From the NCBI GenBank assembly GCA_903910705.1, contig CAIWAN010000073.1:1-54918 (forward strand): a stretch of 54,918 nucleotides of DNA, in the 5' to 3' direction. Under the pieces are notes generated by a model that searched no databases, was not told the DNA's origin, and was given only the letters and a program-made list of their open reading frames with translations. The translations under genes and the position numbers were made by a program. The DNA is from an uncultured Candidatus Marinamargulisbacteria bacterium (lineage in GTDB: Bacteria; Margulisbacteria; Riflemargulisbacteria; GWF2-35-9). Of this stretch, positions 41,917 to 51,300 are shown one piece after another. Numbering within the stretch: the stretch's first letter is position 1; each line of letters opens with the position of its first letter.

Positions 41917-42718
41917 CCCCAAAGAGGCGAACCAGCTTTCTGATGCTTTTGTTATTGAACGTATGGCTCGTTTTATAGGCGATCAACTTTGCGCGGACAT
42001 CATAGCCACTCGCATAGAGGTCGCCAAGTAGATCAAGCACCTTATGCCGAACCGCTTCATCGTCGAAGCGAGGCTCGTTGACATATTCGGTTGAATTGTA
42101 TGCAAGCACATTCTCGACGGTCGCCCCTAAAGCTCTCCCCGAGGCATGGAGTTTATTGACATCCTCCACATTGCCGAACGTGCGCGCGGAAACGATGGTG
42201 GAGAGGAAGTCTCTTTTCCTCTTAAAGACAATGTTTTGGGACTTGAGGGGATTTTGGGGGAAGTTAATGGTGTAGTTGACCTGAAGGGTCTTCGCGGGAA
42301 GTGCGATCAAAAATATGTCTTTATGGAAGATATGAACCGGTTCCCTGACAGTCAATATCTTTCGCTGTGTTTTTGTCGCCACTCGGCCCCCTTTTTTAAA
42401 GGCTTCGTAAAGGAGAACCCCGCTCCCATCCATGATAGGTATTTCACCCCCCGTAACCTCAAGAATGAGGTCCGTGAGCTGGAGATACCACAAGATCGCA
42501 CATAAATGCTCAATGGTTTTGATCAGGACCCCCTCTCGAACCAGATTCGTCCCTAAGTTTTGAGGCACGATGTATCGAAGTCCAAGAGGGATAGTGACCC
42601 CTTGAGCCACAAATCGTATCCCGCCCGATTGAGCAGGCCGGATCAACAGCGTGACCGGCTGCCCCGAGTGGATGCCCACCCCAACCAGCGATATTTCATT
42701 TTTTACCGTGAACCCCAT
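41903..42718 (-). CDS. lpxC: UDP-3-O-acyl-N-acetylglucosamine deacetylase
   Basis: A 271-aa zinc deacetylase, the committed step of lipid A synthesis. Zinc ligands are seen in TIEHLCAILWYL (His) and FDDEAVRHKVLDLLGDLY (His and Asp); HTFNNK contains the catalytic His; VGIHSGQPV and EIPIMDGSG are other family blocks. Slightly shorter than the usual 300 aa. ATG 42718 is chosen since it overlaps the upstream stop (TAATG); the longer frame has no typical start. Last gene of the outer-membrane cluster. Confidence 0.95.
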   Translation of the reverse strand: MGFTVKNEISLVGVGIHSGQPVTLLIRPAQSGGIRFVAQGVTIPLGLRYIVPQNLGTNLVREGVLIKTIEHLCAILWYLQLTDLILEVTGGEIPIMDGSGVLLYEAFKKGGRVATKTQRKILTVREPVHIFHKDIFLIALPAKTLQVNYTINFPQNPLKSQNIVFKRKRDFLSTIVSARTFGNVEDVNKLHASGRALGATVENVLAYNSTEYVNEPRFDDEAVRHKVLDLLGDLYASGYDVRAKLIAYKTSHTFNNKSIRKLVRLFGARSS

Positions 42719-43383
42719 TATTGGAGCAAACCAAACCACGACATTCCAATAAGGAGCGACGCTTTATTGGGTGTGTTATTCCCCAAATCGTTAATATAGG
42801 CATTGACTTGGAATTCATTGCTTAGCTTATAGCGAATACCGGCTGAAAGATTCCAGGTGTTATCCGCGCCGACCATATCCGCTACAAGAGAGGTATCGGG
42901 GTTAAGCCCCATCTCCATCCCAAACATCACATCGGCTTTAATATTGCTCGCACGGACATTAGAGGTAAATCCAAAATGGCCCGCCACCTGTTTTGAAAAG
43001 GACTTACTTAACACTAAATAGAGATCGGTGTTGCTATGGGAGGAGATATTGGTAAACCCACCCGCTATGCGTAAGGGTGAAATGGAATTCTTGTCACTGA
43101 TCATGAAAAATTTTAAATTGATAAACACCCCTTCGGTTAAATTGTTACCAACAAAGCCCAGCTCAACGCCATCAAAAACACCTAAATTGCTATAATATTT
43201 CCAGTTTGGTAGACCCGGTGTACTGGAGCTGACTAAGTTAAACCCTAAATCAACCTCCTTAGGATTGATCGAATAGGCTGTTGGCATATTAATGAGTCCG
43301 TTTACACCCATTACGGAAGGAACGGCCCATAAACAGGAGGTCATCATCCCCACAAGTAAACCAAATCGAAGTATTTTATTCAT
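42718..43383 (-). CDS. outer-membrane beta-barrel-like protein (YjbH-like)
   Basis: A 221-aa exported protein. Signal peptide [20 protein letters not shown], then [23 protein letters not shown], similar to the start of YjbH/WbfB-type barrels ([11 protein letters not shown]), and repeated amphipathic strands ending GMSWFGLLQ. Role unknown. It is positioned between lpxD and lpxC and overlaps both, so it is coexpressed with lipid A genes. Confidence 0.72.
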   Translation of the reverse strand: MNKILRFGLLVGMMTSCLWAVPSVMGVNGLINMPTAYSINPKEVDLGFNLVSSSTPGLPNWKYYSNLGVFDGVELGFVGNNLTEGVFINLKFFMISDKNSISPLRIAGGFTNISSHSNTDLYLVLSKSFSKQVAGHFGFTSNVRASNIKADVMFGMEMGLNPDTSLVADMVGADNTWNLSAGIRYKLSNEFQVNAYINDLGNNTPNKASLLIGMSWFGLLQ

Positions 43384-44362
43384 GCTTTATCTCCTTTTTT
43401 AATTGTTGCTTTGCCCATTTCCTAAGAATCGCTTGCTCTTTCCATTCGGTTTTATAGTTTTGAGCAGGAAAACCTTGAATGGTGATCCCCTCAGGGATAT
43501 CTTTCGTTATTCCCGAACGCCCCATAGCCGTCACATGGCTTCCAACGGTCAAATGTCCCGCTGTCGCCGTTTGCCCACCCCACATATTATGGTCACCGAT
43601 CGTGGTCGAGCCACCGATCGCACAAGCCGCCGAAAAGACATTATGCTTCCCTATGCTAGTATTGTGCCCTACTTGGATCAAATTATCTAACTTTGTTCCA
43701 TCTCCGATGACCGTATCTTGTAAGGAGCCCCGGTCTATACACGTATTGGCACCGACCTCGACATCATCCCCTAACACAACGCGGGCTAGCTGCGGAACTT
43801 TTATGAACCGGCCTTCAGCATCCGGCTCAAATCCAAACCCATCAGCCCCGAGAACACACCCTGCATGTAGGATCCCACGCTCACCCATAACCGTATTATC
43901 ATAAAGCACAACATTCGGATAAAGAATCGACCCACTTCCGATCGTCACATTTCGCCCGATACGCACCCCCGCATGGATTTGGCAGGTTGACCCGATCACA
44001 CTGTTTGCCCCCACCGACACAAATGCATCCACCCAAACGTCCTCGCCCAAGGTGACACTAGGATCGATAACGGCCGATGGATGAAGACCCTTTTGAGCAA
44101 CAAATGGATCAAACAAAGATAACAGTTTGGCCAATATTTTTCGAGGATGACTGACGAGAATAATATGGGCTGGGGCAACCTCTCGATCGGCACTGATGAT
44201 CGCTAAGGCCTTGGTTTGCTTGGCTTGATCTTGAAAACGTTTCTCAAGGAGAATCGTCAAATCCGTCGCGTTTGCAGAAAGAAGGCTGCTGATGCCTTCA
44301 ACTTCGACATCTCCCCCTATCAATTCGCCGTCGATCAGCGTTGCAATGGTTGATAGTTTCAT
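43376..44362 (-). CDS. lpxD: UDP-3-O-acylglucosamine N-acyltransferase
   Basis: A 328-aa LpxD, third lipid A step. The N-terminal uridine-binding domain (1-95, ALAIISADR) is followed by a hexapeptide-repeat left-handed helix ([26 protein letters not shown]...) with the catalytic His in [16 protein letters not shown] and [10 protein letters not shown] for the pantetheine site; a C-terminal helix follows. Normal length. Between skp and the OMP gene. Confidence 0.96.
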   Translation of the reverse strand: MKLSTIATLIDGELIGGDVEVEGISSLLSANATDLTILLEKRFQDQAKQTKALAIISADREVAPAHIILVSHPRKILAKLLSLFDPFVAQKGLHPSAVIDPSVTLGEDVWVDAFVSVGANSVIGSTCQIHAGVRIGRNVTIGSGSILYPNVVLYDNTVMGERGILHAGCVLGADGFGFEPDAEGRFIKVPQLARVVLGDDVEVGANTCIDRGSLQDTVIGDGTKLDNLIQVGHNTSIGKHNVFSAACAIGGSTTIGDHNMWGGQTATAGHLTVGSHVTAMGRSGITKDIPEGITIQGFPAQNYKTEWKEQAILRKWAKQQLKKEIKHE

Positions 44363-44371
44363 AAGGAAGCC

Positions 44372-44809
44372 TTATTTATTCAAATAATTCGTCACAAGAT
44401 TCGTTAGGTCGGTTCCTCCAACCAAAACGACTTGCTTATCTAAAATGATATCAATTCGAAGCTGTTTGGCTATTTTTCGGGTTGCATCAATGATATCTTT
44501 CTCAATATCTGAAGATAGTTTTTGATTGAGACCCATCAGTTCTTCTCGCTTAGGTTGGAGTTCGTCTTCAAATTCATCTTTCATTTTACTGAGCTCTTCC
44601 TCATTCTTGCTCGCGATTTTGGCCGTTTCTAAATCGCCCTGTTTTCGAATAACCAAATCCTGAAGCTCTTTTTGCTTCCGAACCAGATCCGACTGGGCAG
44701 CTATGGCTTTATTGTATTGCTTGACGACAAGTTGAGTATCAATAAATCCGATTGTTTCAGCCATTGAGAGTCCTGCTAGCAAAGTGACCACAAATAGTAT
44801 TCGGCGCAT
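44372..44809 (-). CDS. skp: periplasmic chaperone Skp/OmpH
   Basis: A 145-aa protein with a signal peptide (MRRILFVVTLLAGLSMA), the OmpH strand ETIGFIDTQLVVKQY, long charged coiled-coil arms (about 40-110) and the late IDIILDKQVVLVGGTDLTNLV. Skp holds unfolded outer-membrane proteins. Conserved order bamA-skp-lpxD. Confidence 0.92.
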   Translation of the reverse strand: MRRILFVVTLLAGLSMAETIGFIDTQLVVKQYNKAIAAQSDLVRKQKELQDLVIRKQGDLETAKIASKNEEELSKMKDEFEDELQPKREELMGLNQKLSSDIEKDIIDATRKIAKQLRIDIILDKQVVLVGGTDLTNLVTNYLNK

Positions 44810-44821
44810 GACGATCCTCCT

Positions 44822-46516
44822 TTAAAACATGTTCTCAATATTAAAATGTACGATCCCCGACCCACTATCTCGATCTTGTCCCGAAGGATAACCATTGGAA
44901 GGTCCATTATACGTGCCCCCGTCGCCCCAAGCATAGTCAAAGCGAAGCGGCCCAATGGGGGTCGACAGCTTAAACCCGATGCCTTTACCCGTTCTCCAAC
45001 TCGAATCCCCTTCAAATGTCGTATCAGCATTCCCTTGCGAGATTTGTCCCGCATCAATAAACAAATAAAGCTGCATCGTTGAGTTTAAATTATATCGGAG
45101 TTCCACATTCGCTAGATATCGTCGTCCACCGATCCCTATCGGATAGCCATCAGCGTAACCACGAAGGGTTGTCGCTCCGCCCAAGTAGAATCGTTCCGTA
45201 TTAAAGATGCTGCCATAACTATCATCGATCGTGGCCTTGAACCCAAGCGCCCAATCTTTAGCAACAGGATAGTATTTATTGAGCTGAAGTCGAAGTTTGG
45301 TAAACTCGATGGACGCTCCTAATAATTTCATGGAGCTATTAATATTTGCCTGAACCATTTCACCCGTAGATGGATTAAAGAACAGATCTCGCGTGTCATA
45401 TCGTAATCCCAACCCAAGGGATCTCACATTGTAGGCACTTTCTGTGGATGCTTTTGGCGTGACATCATTGGCTCGAAACGAAGCGAAGCCGGTTAATTGT
45501 CTTGTCAACGGCTTACCCATAGACACTTCACCCCCCACATTGTAGGCCTGAAGCCCGATCCCATCATCAATAACACCATCCGTATTCCATATCCGAAAGG
45601 TCATCGACGTATGATCAGGGTAAAACCAAGGGTTCATATATTTAAACTCATAGGTCAGCTGTTTTTCGCCCCATTGCCCCTTGGCCGACATATTATAGCC
45701 TTCCCCTAAAAAGTTCATAAACTCTAATTTCAGAAAACCAAAAAAGCCTGACGCAGACCCTACGCCACCACCAAACTGAAGGGAACCCGAACGACGCTCC
45801 TTCATGTTTAAGACCACGACGGTTTTGTCACCATCCACCCCTGCAAGCGGGGGATCGATATTTACGTCTTCAAAAAAACCCGTATTATAGATGCTTTTCA
45901 CGTCATCTTGAAGCGTGTTGACATTGAAGGCTCCGCCGACCTTAGTCGACATTTCGCGAGTTACGACAAAATCCTTTGTAAAAGAAAGGCCTTTAATAAA
46001 AATGTCCTCGATCTGCCCTTCTTTTATAACAAAGGTTAAGACATTGTCTTTTTGAGGCTCGATGATCTCCTTAACATTCATTAAGGCATAACCTCGATCA
46101 CGATAGAAATCGGTTAAGATCTGAATGTCTTTTCGAAGGCTGTTGTAATTGAGGAGTTGTCCCGGTTGACTGTTCGTACTGAGCAAAAGCTCTTCGACAG
46201 AGAACGCTTGGGCCCCTGCAAAGAGGATCTGTTTTATTTGAGGATTTTCTTCCACCTGAAAAACCAGATCAATGGTTGCTTTACTAACTCGAACGGTATC
46301 CGCATTCACATTGTCTTTAAAAACTCCCATCGCATAGATGGATTCCATATCTGCCAATACGTTCTCTGTTTGGAGTTGATCTCCTGCAACAGAAACCAGT
46401 TTAGCAAGGATCTCTGAGCTAGAAACCAAATTATTGCCTGAAACTCTTATTTGACGAATAACATCGGCCTGAACAAACCCAACCATCAAAACAAGGATCA
46501 AAAAATAGCGCTTCAT
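44822..46516 (-). CDS. bamA: outer-membrane assembly factor BamA (Omp85), about three POTRA domains
   Basis: A 564-aa Omp85 protein. Signal peptide MKRYFLILVLMVGFVQA, about three POTRA domains (roughly 18-85, 86-160 and 162-240), then a 16-strand barrel with the loop-6 motif LRGYADGYPIG and a C-terminal strand ending in IENMF (terminal Phe). Proteobacterial BamA has five POTRAs and about 800 aa; three is the number in cyanobacterial Omp85. ATG 46516 is preferred, with GGGAGGGTGCGGGA upstream. It inserts barrel proteins into the outer membrane. Confidence 0.92.
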   Translation of the reverse strand: MKRYFLILVLMVGFVQADVIRQIRVSGNNLVSSSEILAKLVSVAGDQLQTENVLADMESIYAMGVFKDNVNADTVRVSKATIDLVFQVEENPQIKQILFAGAQAFSVEELLLSTNSQPGQLLNYNSLRKDIQILTDFYRDRGYALMNVKEIIEPQKDNVLTFVIKEGQIEDIFIKGLSFTKDFVVTREMSTKVGGAFNVNTLQDDVKSIYNTGFFEDVNIDPPLAGVDGDKTVVVLNMKERRSGSLQFGGGVGSASGFFGFLKLEFMNFLGEGYNMSAKGQWGEKQLTYEFKYMNPWFYPDHTSMTFRIWNTDGVIDDGIGLQAYNVGGEVSMGKPLTRQLTGFASFRANDVTPKASTESAYNVRSLGLGLRYDTRDLFFNPSTGEMVQANINSSMKLLGASIEFTKLRLQLNKYYPVAKDWALGFKATIDDSYGSIFNTERFYLGGATTLRGYADGYPIGIGGRRYLANVELRYNLNSTMQLYLFIDAGQISQGNADTTFEGDSSWRTGKGIGFKLSTPIGPLRFDYAWGDGGTYNGPSNGYPSGQDRDSGSGIVHFNIENMF

Positions 46517-46558
46517 TCCCGCACCCTCCCGTCTATTTGTCCGCATTTTAACATATCC

Positions 46559-48307
46559 CTAAAACAGTTGTCCCAACGCGAAATGAAGCAAGAACTGATT
46601 CGATTCACCAAAAGCAAAATCGAAGCGAAGCGGAGCGATTGGCGTAAACACTCTAAAGCCCATACCGCGCCCGCATTTAACCTTGTCGATAGCAAGATCC
46701 CCATCCGTGGCCATGCCTGCGTCAAGAAATAGAACCGTTTGCAACCAATCTTGAAGAAGCATTCTATATTCGAGGTTAATGAGAATTTTTTTGTTTCCGA
46801 TCATACTTCCAAGGCTTCCACTGTAGACATCAGGATAGCCTCGAAGGGAATAGGCACCCCCCACTGTAAATCGGTCTTGCTCAAATATCGTTTGCCCCGA
46901 ACCTACAAAAGCAACGGCTCCAAGTCCAAGATGAAGGGCTAAAACATCTTTTTTATAGGTATTCCAATAAACGGCATAATCGACAAGACCCCGCGTAAAA
47001 TCAATGCCTCCGATATCAATGCCCGAAAGATTCCCCCCTCGCTCATATTCGGCATAAAATCGTTGCCCTTCAAGGGGATTATTTAAATCAATATTTACTT
47101 GATTCATGATTATATGTCGCAAGCTGTTCTTCTTATAGGGTGAATATATAGCGGCCACATCATTTATCTGCTCATTCTTATAGGCTAAAATATAATGAAA
47201 TTCTGACCCCATACCAAAATCCCAGTTGACGTCCCATCCCGCTCGTTTTATATACTGTGCACTCATCATGTTCACGGCTTCTTGATTCACTTGTTGATAA
47301 AGGGAAAAGCCAAAGGGCAAGGGATTGTTTAGGAACCAGGGGTCTGTGTATTTGACAACAAAACTGTAGTCCTTAAAATTAGACTCTAAAATACTTTGTC
47401 CTTTAATAAAAAGACCTTCTCCTGTATTTCTAAAATTGGGCAGTTTCAACGTTAACGCTAAGCTGAGTTTGTTGTTCTGAAGTTGCTCGAGCCCTACTTG
47501 AAGATTGTTTATCTTTCTTTCTTGGACGTCGATCAACACATCCACTTCACCTGGAGCTTGATCTGAAGGAATAACCCTAGGAATTGACACCTGAGAAAAA
47601 AGCCCTGTATTAATAATTTTCGATCGTGATGCTAACAATTTTGTTGTATTTAAGATGCTTCCAACACGAACCTCTAACAATCGTTGAATGATGAGGGGGT
47701 TTACTTGATTTAGTCCCACAAAGCGGATGTCATGAATTTTGCCCTCTAATAGCGTGTAGACGAGCGTTTGGGTTGATTGAATGAAGGAAACATCGACTAC
47801 TTTTGCCAACACATACCCTTGATCAACATACCATTTCTCAATGACACCGATATCATGGGATATCCGATGATAGTTCAAGGTTTCGCCTATTCGATAAGCC
47901 AATGCTGCCTTTAATGCCTCGGGTTGGGGGGCTGTCAATGCAACAAACTCTACCTCTAACACAACAGGGTTCGGTGTAACCTTCAGTGTAAACTGAACTG
48001 TTTTGTCCTCCATCTTTTTATAGTTTAGATGAACGTCTTGAACCCATCCCAGCTGAAGTATCCTTGAAATATCCTCAGCAATTCGAAATGCTTTTGACTC
48101 TTGATTCGTCTTTAGAGCTACAAGTCCTTTTTGTATCTCCATTGATTGCTTATTGGTGACAGTATTGATTGAAACTTGACTTATATTAAGACCATCAAGC
48201 TGTTCTAATTGATCGAGATCAAGGTCGATCGCGATGGCGGTGACGCCCAAGAAAAGAATAAAAATAATTCTAAAAATCAAAATTGGCATTGATTGAAAAG
48301 GCTCCAT
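46559..48307 (-). CDS. second Omp85 protein, TamA-like
   Basis: A roughly 582-aa Omp85 family protein with hydrophobic N-terminus, POTRA-like segments (about 35-280, for example LVYTLLEGKIHDIRFVGLNQVNPLIIQRLLEV) and a barrel with the YSLRGYPDVYSGS motif; it ends in LGQLF, a good terminal signal. Position directly after the TamB-like gene, overlapping it by about 38 nt, supports a TamA role. The exact start (48307 or 48289) is unclear. First POTRA is weakly conserved. Confidence 0.85.
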   Translation of the reverse strand: MEPFQSMPILIFRIIFILFLGVTAIAIDLDLDQLEQLDGLNISQVSINTVTNKQSMEIQKGLVALKTNQESKAFRIAEDISRILQLGWVQDVHLNYKKMEDKTVQFTLKVTPNPVVLEVEFVALTAPQPEALKAALAYRIGETLNYHRISHDIGVIEKWYVDQGYVLAKVVDVSFIQSTQTLVYTLLEGKIHDIRFVGLNQVNPLIIQRLLEVRVGSILNTTKLLASRSKIINTGLFSQVSIPRVIPSDQAPGEVDVLIDVQERKINNLQVGLEQLQNNKLSLALTLKLPNFRNTGEGLFIKGQSILESNFKDYSFVVKYTDPWFLNNPLPFGFSLYQQVNQEAVNMMSAQYIKRAGWDVNWDFGMGSEFHYILAYKNEQINDVAAIYSPYKKNSLRHIIMNQVNIDLNNPLEGQRFYAEYERGGNLSGIDIGGIDFTRGLVDYAVYWNTYKKDVLALHLGLGAVAFVGSGQTIFEQDRFTVGGAYSLRGYPDVYSGSLGSMIGNKKILINLEYRMLLQDWLQTVLFLDAGMATDGDLAIDKVKCGRGMGFRVFTPIAPLRFDFAFGESNQFLLHFALGQLF

Positions 48308-51300
48308 AAAAACTGTCACTATTCTGAATATTATGGTTCGCATAGTTTATGCTCATGAAATTATTGATATACCACATAAGCTCATAATCCGTCAGCCGAA
48401 AAGCAAGCGCTCTCGAGGCTGGATCCTGCGTTATGCCCGTTTTGGCTTTGACGAACAGTTGTTTTGCAAAAAGATCCTTGATGTATTGTACCGACAATTT
48501 GCTGTTATCATTGGTTTGAGAGGCGATTTCTTCGGTACTAAAAACGGGGACGGCGTTCATGATCTCTTCGCCCAACTTATGTTGGATACGAACATCATAC
48601 AATCCTGTCGCCTTAACCACCTCTTTTTCAATGGGCTTGATCTGCTGATCAAGCCATAAGTCGATCTGACTGGCTGAATAATTCTTAATTAACCCATTGG
48701 CTTCCTTGTTGTTACCCAGTCCTTTAGAAAGAAGATCTTGATAGAACTGAGGTCGGAGCAGTGCCGGAAGAAGAAACGATGAAATAGAATCGAATTGTTC
48801 AGCGGTCATCTTATCCATTTCTATTCGTTCACCAACCTGCTTATATCGGCCTTTATCTAGAAGATAATGTTCAACTGAAAACGATTTTGGCGTATTTAAG
48901 AAGCCATTCACATATATAACAAAGATATGATCCTCAACGCTAGCCAAAAGGTTGCCTGTGGCAGGGATCTCTTTTTGTACTTGCGCAAAGGCTTTCAGAT
49001 TAAAAGAGGGGAATGCCTTTCGCTTAGTGGGATATTGAGGGTCCGGCATCATTTTAATATCAACAGCATTATCCTCTATTAACTCAGGGTGGTCGCGAAA
49101 CACCTCTCTTTGTTTTGACTTTTCCAATAGTTGAAAGATCTGATTCATAAACACAAGCTTGCCCTCTTTTAATAGGAATCGATGTTCAATCTCGATCGTA
49201 TTGAGGGAACCTTTTGCCTTAACCGGGGTCGGGGCTTCTTCAAGCTCGACATAGAGATTATTGAGGAAATTATTCGCCCCTGCATCAATGTTTTGACCAG
49301 CCAGAAACATATCTTTGCCAAGCTGAACGGAGGTATTAAGGCGAATCATCGGCTTATTTACCATCGCCGCTCGATTCGAAACAAGCACAAAACGTCCATC
49401 AGACAAAGAAAGTTTTGTAGAAAGCAGTGGCCCCTCTTCTTTCTCTTCAAGCACCTTTTGACGCATCAGCTCTCGGGCTTTACTCGTTAGCGGGATGAAC
49501 AGAGTCCCATCAAGGGTTGTTAATTCTAAGCTTGCTTTTCCAACATATAGATCTCTTAAGTTAAGATCAAGTTGTGTGGGTTGCACAACCAACATAAATG
49601 TTAGCGGTAAGGAGGTAATATCTTTAAAGTTGAGACTTGATCGGATCGTTCCACTTATGACGAACTTGTTCTCATTAAGATTTGTATCTTCACCTTTCCA
49701 ATACAAGGTGAGTGCAGGGAGATTGAGCACATTATCTTGAAGGACTGCCGTGGCTTCCTCAATACGCAGCGCGGAGCGAATCGGAAATCCTGGCCGAAAA
49801 TGTAACTCGAATGCTTTGAGTTCAAGTTTCTTTGCATCAAGCCGAAGATCGCTTCGGGATCCCGATAGATGCAATTTAATATCTCCCTCGTTGTGAACAC
49901 TCAAGAGCGCATTATTAAAAAATGAAAGTAAGTTGATATTCTGTCGCTCTAAGTTTAGGTTTAGGTCAATGTCATTCGGTTGTTCAGGGTCGTTAGCTAT
50001 CCAAGGCCCTAAACGAATTCGACCCTTCAAGATTTCCTTATAATGATCATCGCCTTGTTGGCTTTGAAGATCCTGAACGAATAACTCTCGGGTGTCGGGA
50101 TTAAAGTTAGCCGCTAATCGTACACTATCAAACTGATTGTCGAGCAACGCTAATTGACTTGCCTTTAGCTCAATATCCACGCCAGATGCCTTTCTGTCGG
50201 CAATGAGTTGTAACTTCTTAATGTGGGTTTGTTGATATCGAACATTCTCCAGCGTAAGATCGCCGCCCAAAACATTTTTGTCTTGTCGATTTTCAAGACT
50301 GAGCTGTCCCCGAAGAACCCCTTCTATCTTGGGGGCTTCGATCTCTCCATCCGCTGTCTTTAGGCTAAGATCATGAAGCACGTCGACGACATTGCTTTTC
50401 CCGAACGAATAGAGGCTGGTGATATTAGAAGAGAGCAGCTTGTCATAAGCGAGGAAATCTTGTGTTGATACCCGTTGAGAACCCGATGCTTGTTGAGCGG
50501 AGCCTTTGATCAAAGGACGTATCGATTGAGCGAGTTCTACCATGGTATCAAGATGAGCCAGAACAAAATTTACGCGAAGTTGATATTCTAAGTTTTTTGA
50601 CGGAGCCATCCAAACACCCCCATCAATACGACACTCATCTTTCTTGTAGGTCGCTTTAATGTCCTTGAGTTCAAGATGACCGTCCTGATACCGAATACGC
50701 CCTTGCCAGTCGGGCAGTTCAACATTTTTGTAGATCATGGTGTCCGTTTTTCCGTCAATATCAAGCTTCCATTGGGACTTTTCTCGATTGACCTGTCCCG
50801 ATAGATTGGTCATAACAAGCCGAACGGAAGCAGGAAATTGCGGAAAATCAGAACTTCGAAATAGACTGGGCTGTAGGGTTAGTTTTAGGTTTTGTGTTGT
50901 TTGAAAGTCCGTATCAAAACGAAGACGACTTAACCCTGTCCTCAGTTGCCCCCCTTTTACAAAGAGATGATTATCCTGTAGATCAATTTGCCCCTCAAAG
51001 TAGTCGATCCGTTGATCCCCATAGTGCCCTGACTCAAGTCTCAACGTGCCTTTTGCCCGATACCCCTTAAGCACAAGATCATTGTCTTGTGGTGCTATAT
51101 CCAAGCTGCCAGAAGCCCGACCGCTGTAGTCAATAGGGGTTGTTTTAAGCAAACCTTTCAACTGATTTAGATCCATGTTCTCAAAAGTCAAATGGGCTTG
51201 TTTAAGGCCTTTGCCCGTTGCTGAAAGGACAATACCTAGCGAACTGTGTTGATCTTGGAGGCCTATCTTCACGTTCAAACCCCGATCGAACAAAAGTGTC